DNA of 10,893 nt from Actinomycetota bacterium (lineage in GTDB: Bacteria > Actinomycetota > CADDZG01 > WHSQ01), in assembly GCA_016781115.1 (NCBI GenBank), contig JADDQX010000069.1, positions 1 to 10,893 of the forward strand, given 5' to 3'. Made by a program: the position numbers and the translations under genes. A model generated the notes under the pieces. It did no database searches. It was not told the origin of the DNA and worked only from the letters and a program-made list of their open reading frames with translations. Of this stretch, positions 7,316-10,893 are shown one piece after another. The stretch's first letter is position 1, and each line of letters starts with the position of its first letter.

Positions 7316-8151
7316 TGGAAGCTGAGGAGGTCTTGTTCCGAGTCGATCGGGGCAAGAGCCAGCTTGGCGTCCTTTCGGTCGATGCGTCCCTGAACCATCA
7401 GGAAGGCGCCCACCATAAGGGCAAGTCCAAGTGGGAAGGCCAACTTCTTCGTGGCCTCGACGGCGGCTTGTGTCAGCTGGGTGAGGAAGGTCTCACGCTG
7501 CGGAGGCGCGATGGCGACCGGGCTCCTGTTCGCAGCGGCAAGGCGCGACTTCTTCTCCAGGTTGAACAAGGCCGACCGCTTCGCCCGAGCCAGCGCGTTC
7601 CGGTCCGCACGCTCTCCCGGGCGCTCGCCTCTGTAGGCCGCGCGACGCCCGCTCTTCTGCGTCGCGTTGTTCTGCAGGTTGCGCTCTTTCTGGCTGATCG
7701 TCCCGTCGCCGTCGAGGTCCTTCGGCTCCAGCGGGTTCTTGACGGTGAGGTCCGGGTTGGTGATGCTGCCCCCCGAAGCCGTTCCGGTGACCGTGTCGGT
7801 GGTGTCGGTCGCGGTCTGACCCGCGCCCTGCGTGGTGTCATCGACGGTCTTCTGGGTCTGGTCGATCGTGCTGCCGCCGGTGTCGGTGACGGTGTCCTGC
7901 ACAGGCTTGGTCGCGCCGCCGGTGCTGTCGTCGACCGTCCCGGTGGTGGTGTCAACAGTGTCCTGGACCGGCTGACTGGTGCTGCCTGTGGTGGTGTCGA
8001 CGGTGTCGGTGACGGTTCCGACGGGATCTGTCAGGTCGGGGACCTCGGTGGAGACCTGCGCGGAGGCGACGGGCGCGAGAGCGGTCAAGGCGGCGAACGC
8101 CAGCACGACGAGACCCGGGAGTGCTCGGCTCTTGTTCGTGCGGTTTGTCAC
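7312..8151 (-). CDS. Secreted, membrane-anchored Thr/Asp-rich protein with one EF-hand loop (function unknown)
   Basis: A 279-residue uncharacterised envelope protein. The frame is open to 8298, but the GTG at 8149-8151 is preceded by a strong ribosome site (GAGGGAGG, 7-base spacing) and starts a clear signal peptide (residues 1-31: basic NRTNKSR, then LPGLVVLAFAALTALAPVASA, probable cleavage ASA|Q). Residues about 40-128 are low-complexity Thr/Asp/Val/Gly repeats around the unit PVQDTV-x-T-x-TG. Residues 145-156, DLDGDGTISQKE, form a perfect EF-hand calcium loop with Asp at 1, 3, 5 and Glu at 12. A basic, Arg/Ala-rich segment (168-210) follows, then a single membrane helix (about 237-257) and a short cytoplasmic tail (GRIDRKDAKLALAPIDSEQD). 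So most of the chain would lie outside the membrane. It is co-transcribed with the diguanylate cyclase and overlaps it by GTGA. I do not recognise a named family. Confidence 0.8.
   Translation of the reverse strand: MTNRTNKSRALPGLVVLAFAALTALAPVASAQVSTEVPDLTDPVGTVTDTVDTTTGSTSQPVQDTVDTTTGTVDDSTGGATKPVQDTVTDTGGSTIDQTQKTVDDTTQGAGQTATDTTDTVTGTASGGSITNPDLTVKNPLEPKDLDGDGTISQKERNLQNNATQKSGRRAAYRGERPGERADRNALARAKRSALFNLEKKSRLAAANRSPVAIAPPQRETFLTQLTQAAVEATKKLAFPLGLALMVGAFLMVQGRIDRKDAKLALAPIDSEQDLLSFQ
7768..8031 (-). repeat. Imperfect Thr/Asp-rich coding repeats
   Basis: Within the envelope-protein gene, residues about 41-128 consist of short imperfect repeats; the clearest pair is PVQDTVDTTTG (61-71) and PVQDTVTDTGG (83-93). 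At the DNA level this gives many GGTGTCG/GTGTCGA words on the plus strand. Such a region should be extended and is prone to length variation between strains. Confidence 0.7.
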
Positions 8152-8160
8152 TGCGCGTCC

Positions 8161-8310
8161 TCCCTCATCCGGGTGGTGTCTCCGACCTCTTTGGGTATCG
8201 GCAGGGCCCCACGCTCCCTTTAACCGAAGGGCGGTCTTCAGAGGCCAGCCGGCGGGCTTATCCGTAGAGCCGAAGGGACGGGGTGACGCCGTTCCCAACG
8301 TGGGCGGGCG
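8161..8310 (-). other. Hairpin-rich leader candidate upstream of the envelope-protein/diguanylate cyclase operon
   Basis: This stretch lies 5' of the minus-strand operon once the start is set at 8151. Read on the minus strand it can form several short stems: CCCTT/AAGGG (plus 8216-8220 with 8227-8231), AGCC-CGCC-GGCT with GGCT further upstream competing for the same AGCC, and CCCA/TGGG (plus 8294-8297 with 8301-8304). An 8-base direct repeat CCGAAGGG occurs on the plus strand at 8224-8231 and 8270-8277. I compared it by eye with the c-di-GMP-I (GEMM), ydaO, cobalamin, TPP and glycine consensus motifs and found no match. No convincing minus-strand promoter was found. Structured-leader status is speculative. 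Confidence 0.25.
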
Positions 8311-8334
8311 CCAAAAGTTGCTCCTGGTTTTTCG

Positions 8335-8363
8335 TTGACCGCGTGCTCACAGATGACTACATT
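8335..8363 (+). promoter_or_regulatory. Sigma-70-type promoter of the LVIVD-repeat gene
   Basis: TTGACC (8335-8340) and TACATT (8358-8363) are separated by exactly 17 bases, 5/6 and 4/6 matches to the housekeeping consensus. Transcription would begin near 8370, giving a 5' leader of about 50 bases before the TTG at 8421. It is the best promoter for this gene in the divergent intergenic region. Confidence 0.7.
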
Positions 8364-8420
8364 CGGTGGTTGTAAATGACCACGTCGGGCCCCTAGCGCC
8401 CGTGTCTTCAGGGGGTGTAC

Positions 8421-10385
8421 TTGAGCAAGCGCTTGCTTGCGGCTTTTGCCGTAGTAGGTCTGGTCTCGTCATCGATGGCCACGGCCACAGCAGGGTCGGC
8501 CGGCGGCAGCCGGTCCGACGGTGCCAAGGCGCGTGCGATGGAGGTTGTGAACGCGGCGCAGGCGCCGGATGATCAGCACGGGGGCCAGGTGGGACACCTT
8601 CCGCCCGCCCGCGACAACATGAGGCTCCTCGGCAAGCTCGATCTCGCCGACGGGCTGCAGGGAAGCGTCACCGATGTCGACGCTCATCGGGGGTTCGCCT
8701 ATCTCGGCACCGACTACCCGAGGTGCCCCGAGGACGGCGGGCCCGGCACCGGTGTCCATGTCGTCGACATCCGCAGGCCCGGGAACCCGAAGAAGGTCGC
8801 CTTCATCCCGTCGGGAGCCCGTGTGGGAGAGGGCATCCACGTGCTCCACGTGGACACCCGCCGCTTCACCGGCGACCTGCTGCTCTTCTCCAACGAGTCC
8901 TGCTCCGACGAGCGGCCGGGTGGCGGAATCTCGATCGTCGACGTCACCAACCCGCGCAACCCAGTGATGCTGGCCGACCAGGTTGGCGACACCGACGCGA
9001 ACGACCCCGAGGACCCGACGCCTCTCGAGGAGCCCAATGACGTGCACAGCGTCATGGGCTGGGACGCCGGCAAGAAGGCCTACGCGATCCTGACCGACAA
9101 CTTCGAAGCGCTCGACGTCGACATCATGGACATCAGCAACCCGCGGGCCCCGAGACTGATCGCGGAGACCGGCTACGACGAGTGGGCGGGGATCAGCCCG
9201 CAGCTCGCTCACCAAGAGCAGATCTTCCATCACGACATGTGGGTGAAGAAGATCGAGGGCGACTGGGTGGCGATGGTGTCGTACTGGGACGCCGGCTGGG
9301 TGTTGCTCAACCTGAACAACCCCGCGAACCCGGTTTTCGTCAAGGACTCCGACTATCAGACGCCGGATCCGCTGGCACCGGCCTTCCAGCTCCCCGAGGG
9401 CAACGCCCACCAGGGCACGTGGAGCAGCAACAACAGGTTCTTCGTAGGAACGGACGAGGACTTCGCTCCGTTCCGCATCCAGAAGCTGTCGATCACCACG
9501 GGCCCCAACGCCGGTGACTTCGACGCAGCGGCCGTCGGGGGCGGCGCCGCTCCGAACACGCTCCCGGACCAGGTCATGAACGGGCCGACGGTCTACGGTG
9601 GCTACGGGTGTCCGCCCGACACGTACGAGGGCGCTACCCCGGTGCCGCAGCGCTCTGACTTCGACCTCGACCTTCAGCGCGGTGAAGAGGCGATCCTCGT
9701 GCTGCAGCGTGGACCGGTGCAGGACCCGAGCGAGCCCACCGACCCCTGCTTCCCGGGTGAGAAGGCCGCCGAGGCGATCGAGGCCGGGTGGGACGCGGTT
9801 CTGATCGTCCAGCGCCACCTCGGCGACCCCGAGCTCGACTCCGCTTTCTGTGGATCCGGCGGCTATCCGGAGGACGCTCCGCCGATCGTGACGGCCTGCA
9901 CGACGCACACCGCCTTCCACCACATCTTCAACTCGCCGCCTGCCTACGACCTGCCGTACGACCCCGCGAGAGAGCCGGACATCGGTGACGTCGGCGAGCG
10001 GATCTCCACGACCGGTGACTTCGACGGGTGGGGCTATGCGCACCTGCTCAACGCGAGGACGCTGGAGGAGATCGACGTCTACGCGCCGCCCGAGGTCCAC
10101 GACCCTCGGTTCGCTCTCCAGAACTTCGGCGATCTGACCGTGCATGAGGTCGAGACGGACCGGCGCCGCGGCGTGAACCTGGCGTACTTCTCCTGGTATG
10201 CGGCGGGTGCTCGGGTCGCGAGGTTCGGGCCGAAGGGCATGCGAGAGGTCGGCAGCTTCATCGCCCCCGAAGGCAACAACTTCTGGGGGGTCGACACGGT
10301 CAAGCGGGGCAAGCGGCGCCCGCTCCTCCTCTTCTCCGACCGGGACTTCGGCCTGTTCGTCATGAAATACACGGGCCCCCAGTAG
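8421..10385 (+). CDS. Secreted LVIVD-repeat beta-propeller protein with a PA-like insertion
   Basis: A 654-residue extracellular protein counted from TTG 8421; AGGGGG at 8410-8415 is a well-spaced ribosome site for it, whereas GTG 8415 would overlap that site. Residues 1-24 form a signal peptide (SKRLLAAFAVVGLVSSSMATATA). Four LVIVD-type propeller repeats are visible: GVHVVDIRRPGNPKKVAFI (111-129), GISIVDVTNPRNPVMLADQ (169-187), VDIMDISNPRAPRLIAETG (233-251) and GWVLLNLNNPANPVFVKDS (292-310). Further blades follow, for example at 324-358 and 536-654 (GWGYAHLLNARTLEEIDVY, LLLFSDRDFGLFVMKY). Between them, residues about 388-530 resemble a protease-associated domain: VYGGYGCP, AILVLQRG, a C-F-P-GEKAAEAIEAGWDAVLIVQ block, with Cys 397, 443, 477 and 493 available for disulfides. 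No catalytic site is seen. The role is unknown; extracellular binding or adhesion is inferred. A promoter precedes and a terminator follows, so it is monocistronic. Confidence 0.88.
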   Translation: MSKRLLAAFAVVGLVSSSMATATAGSAGGSRSDGAKARAMEVVNAAQAPDDQHGGQVGHLPPARDNMRLLGKLDLADGLQGSVTDVDAHRGFAYLGTDYPRCPEDGGPGTGVHVVDIRRPGNPKKVAFIPSGARVGEGIHVLHVDTRRFTGDLLLFSNESCSDERPGGGISIVDVTNPRNPVMLADQVGDTDANDPEDPTPLEEPNDVHSVMGWDAGKKAYAILTDNFEALDVDIMDISNPRAPRLIAETGYDEWAGISPQLAHQEQIFHHDMWVKKIEGDWVAMVSYWDAGWVLLNLNNPANPVFVKDSDYQTPDPLAPAFQLPEGNAHQGTWSSNNRFFVGTDEDFAPFRIQKLSITTGPNAGDFDAAAVGGGAAPNTLPDQVMNGPTVYGGYGCPPDTYEGATPVPQRSDFDLDLQRGEEAILVLQRGPVQDPSEPTDPCFPGEKAAEAIEAGWDAVLIVQRHLGDPELDSAFCGSGGYPEDAPPIVTACTTHTAFHHIFNSPPAYDLPYDPAREPDIGDVGERISTTGDFDGWGYAHLLNARTLEEIDVYAPPEVHDPRFALQNFGDLTVHEVETDRRRGVNLAYFSWYAAGARVARFGPKGMREVGSFIAPEGNNFWGVDTVKRGKRRPLLLFSDRDFGLFVMKYTGPQ

Positions 10386-10408
10386 GGCACGGAGCTACCT
10401 AGGTCAGG

Positions 10409-10444
10409 AGGAGAAGGCCCCCGGTTCCCCGAGGGCCTTCTCCT
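10409..10444 (+). terminator. Terminator hairpin of the LVIVD-repeat gene
   Basis: AGGAGAAGGCCC (10409-10420) and GGGCCTTCTCCT (10433-10444) make a perfect 12-bp stem with a 12-base loop, starting 24 bases after the stop codon. The tail is ATATATAG rather than a U-run, so termination may be less abrupt than at a canonical site. The same inverted repeat would also work on transcripts coming from the right. Confidence 0.8.
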
Positions 10445-10468
10445 ATATATAGACGGGTCCTGAGAGGG

Positions 10469-10499
10469 TTGACTCCACCCTCCGCGACCTGTGTAGAAT
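10469..10499 (+). promoter_or_regulatory. Promoter of the 23S rRNA gene
   Basis: TTGACT (10469-10474) and TAGAAT (10494-10499), each a 5/6 match, are separated by 19 bases; the long spacing is the one weakness. TTGACT with a TAG-AT -10 resembles known actinobacterial rRNA promoters. It lies just behind the terminator of the previous gene, and the predicted start is near 10506, about 225 bases before mature 23S rRNA. Confidence 0.65.
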
Positions 10500-10505
10500 G
10501 CGCAG

Positions 10506-10730
10506 GCTGCAACCGAGAAGAAAGGTCTGTTCTTGCGCAAGACTCTCCCAGGGGTAGGTGCCTAACCCAGCTTCTTGCTGTCGCTCGAGCTCCTTTCCCC
10601 GCCGTCCAGAAAGTTCGGACCGGCGGGAATTTTTTGCCCCGGGAACGCTGTTGTGAGTCCTTGCTGCGGGATCACACCGCACTTCTCAGAACCTTGGAAA
10701 CTCCATAGCGAGCGCGAGCATCTATGCCAA
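10506..10730 (+). other. 5' leader of the 23S rRNA precursor (no protein gene)
   Basis: This 225-base stretch has no credible coding frame. From 5' to 3' it holds a boxA-like TGTTCTTGCG (10528-10537, compare YGYTCTTTRA) within the palindrome TCTTGCGCAAGA, a GGGTAGG/CCTAACCC near-stem (about 10551-10567), the terminator-like hairpin at 10598-10635, a small TGCGG/CCGCA stem (10665-10681), and finally the block CCATAGCGAGCGCGAGCATC with GCCAAGTTAATAAGG. The last block strongly resembles the conserved 3' end of actinobacterial 16S-23S spacers, normally part of the RNase III processing stalk and antitermination signal. Confidence 0.65.
10598..10635 (+). terminator. Terminator-like hairpin inside the 23S rRNA leader
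   Basis: CCCGCCG (10598-10604) pairs with CGGCGGG (10621-10627) and is extended inward by TCC/GGA across one bulged C, giving about 10 bp around a 9-base loop. Two bases later come six Ts (10630-10635). By shape this is the most canonical intrinsic terminator of the window, yet it lies between the promoter and the 23S gene. It may be an attenuator overcome by boxA/Nus antitermination, or the end of a separate RNA of about 130 bases. Confidence 0.5.
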
Positions 10731-10893
10731 GTTAATAAGGGCGTACGGTGGATGCCTAGGCGCTAGGAGCCGACGAAGGACGCGGTAGGCTGCGAAAATC
10801 CCCGGGAAGGAGCCAAACATCCATTGATCCGGGGGTGTCCGAATGGGGAAACCCACCAGTGGTCATGCGCTGGTACCCAGGTCTGAACACATA
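10731..10893 (+). rRNA. rrl: 23S ribosomal RNA, 5' part (runs off the window)
   Basis: The first 163 bases or so of large-subunit rRNA. Recognisable conserved blocks are AAGGGCGTACGGTGGATGCC (helix 1 and after, about 10737-10756), GGAGCCGACGAAGGACGCGG, CTGCGAAAATCCCCGGGAAGG, GGGGGTGTCCGAATGGGGAA and ACCCA. Their order and spacing match bacterial 23S 5' ends, closest by eye to Actinomycetota. The exact mature 5' end is uncertain by a few bases. The rest of the gene, 5S rRNA and the 3' processing arm lie beyond the right edge. No 16S or tRNA gene lies upstream; the nearest upstream gene is the LVIVD protein, 345 bases away. Confidence 0.95.

Noticed and set aside
7768..8031. Short recurring GTGTCG-rich words that could be taken for a CRISPR or satellite repeat
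   Set aside because: Units are irregular, have no uniform spacers and stay in frame as Thr/Asp/Val repeats of the envelope protein.
8152..8298. A 49-residue N-terminal extension of the envelope protein, up to 8298
   Set aside because: The GTG at 8151 has a strong ribosome site and starts directly with a signal peptide; the extension would bury the signal peptide inside the protein.
8161..8310. c-di-GMP riboswitch (GEMM-I) upstream of the diguanylate cyclase operon
   Set aside because: The GGCAAACC and GGGACGCAAAGCC core motifs are absent on both strands; only an unclassified hairpin-rich leader remains possible.
10665..10681. GGGATCACACC resembles the 3' end of 16S rRNA (GGATCACCTCC), hinting at a 16S remnant
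   Set aside because: No other 16S sequence precedes it, the anti-Shine-Dalgarno end is not matched, and the bases are part of a small TGCGG/CCGCA stem; the match is short and probably chance.
10469..10766. Small open frames of 60-80 codons in the region before and into 23S rRNA
   Set aside because: They lack ribosome sites, overlap the promoter, leader or rRNA itself, and encode no recognisable protein.

Overview
The window is GC-rich and densely coded. Seven of the nine protein genes start at GTG, one most likely at TTG and one is cut off upstream. The partial 23S rRNA at the right end reads like an actinobacterial one: the pre-23S block with GCGCGAGCATC precedes it, followed by an AAGGGCG-ACGGTGGATGCC start. 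I infer a deep-branching member of the Actinomycetota, possibly from a metagenome assembly; nothing here fixes a genus.

Layout. (1) 1-4624, plus strand: the 3' end of an operon for a glycoconjugate. It has the C-terminal part of a GT4-type glycosyltransferase, three consecutive diverged paralogues of the CgeB-like glycosyltransferase fold, and a CmoB-like SAM-dependent methyltransferase. All four junctions are the same 4-base GTGA start/stop overlap, so the five proteins are probably translationally coupled and made together. (2) 4628-5707, plus: a hairpin at the operon end, then a two-ACT-domain GcvR-like protein that looks leaderless, followed after 3 bases by a complete peptide deformylase. 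(3) 5720-8151, minus: a two-gene operon with another GTGA overlap. It encodes a secreted, membrane-anchored Thr/Asp-rich protein with one EF-hand loop, then a membrane GAF-GGDEF diguanylate cyclase with intact active and inhibitory sites. (4) 8152-8420: divergent intergenic region with a good sigma-70-type promoter for the next gene and, on the minus strand, a hairpin-rich leader candidate. (5) 8421-10385, plus: a large secreted LVIVD-repeat beta-propeller protein that appears to carry a protease-associated (PA)-like insertion, closed by a perfect 12-bp terminator hairpin. (6) 10469-10893, plus: a promoter, a leader of about 225 bases and the start of 23S rRNA. No 16S gene lies upstream, so the 23S gene seems to be unlinked and driven by its own promoter.

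How the parts work together: regions 1-2 and 4-6 are independent transcription units read in the same direction. The glycosyltransferase/methyltransferase set would build and cap a short glycan on an unknown acceptor. The minus-strand pair would couple a cell-envelope protein to c-di-GMP synthesis. The points most worth following are the triple CgeB-like cassette with its CmoB-like methyltransferase, the solitary 23S gene with a terminator-like hairpin in its leader, and the uncharacterised envelope protein/diguanylate cyclase operon.
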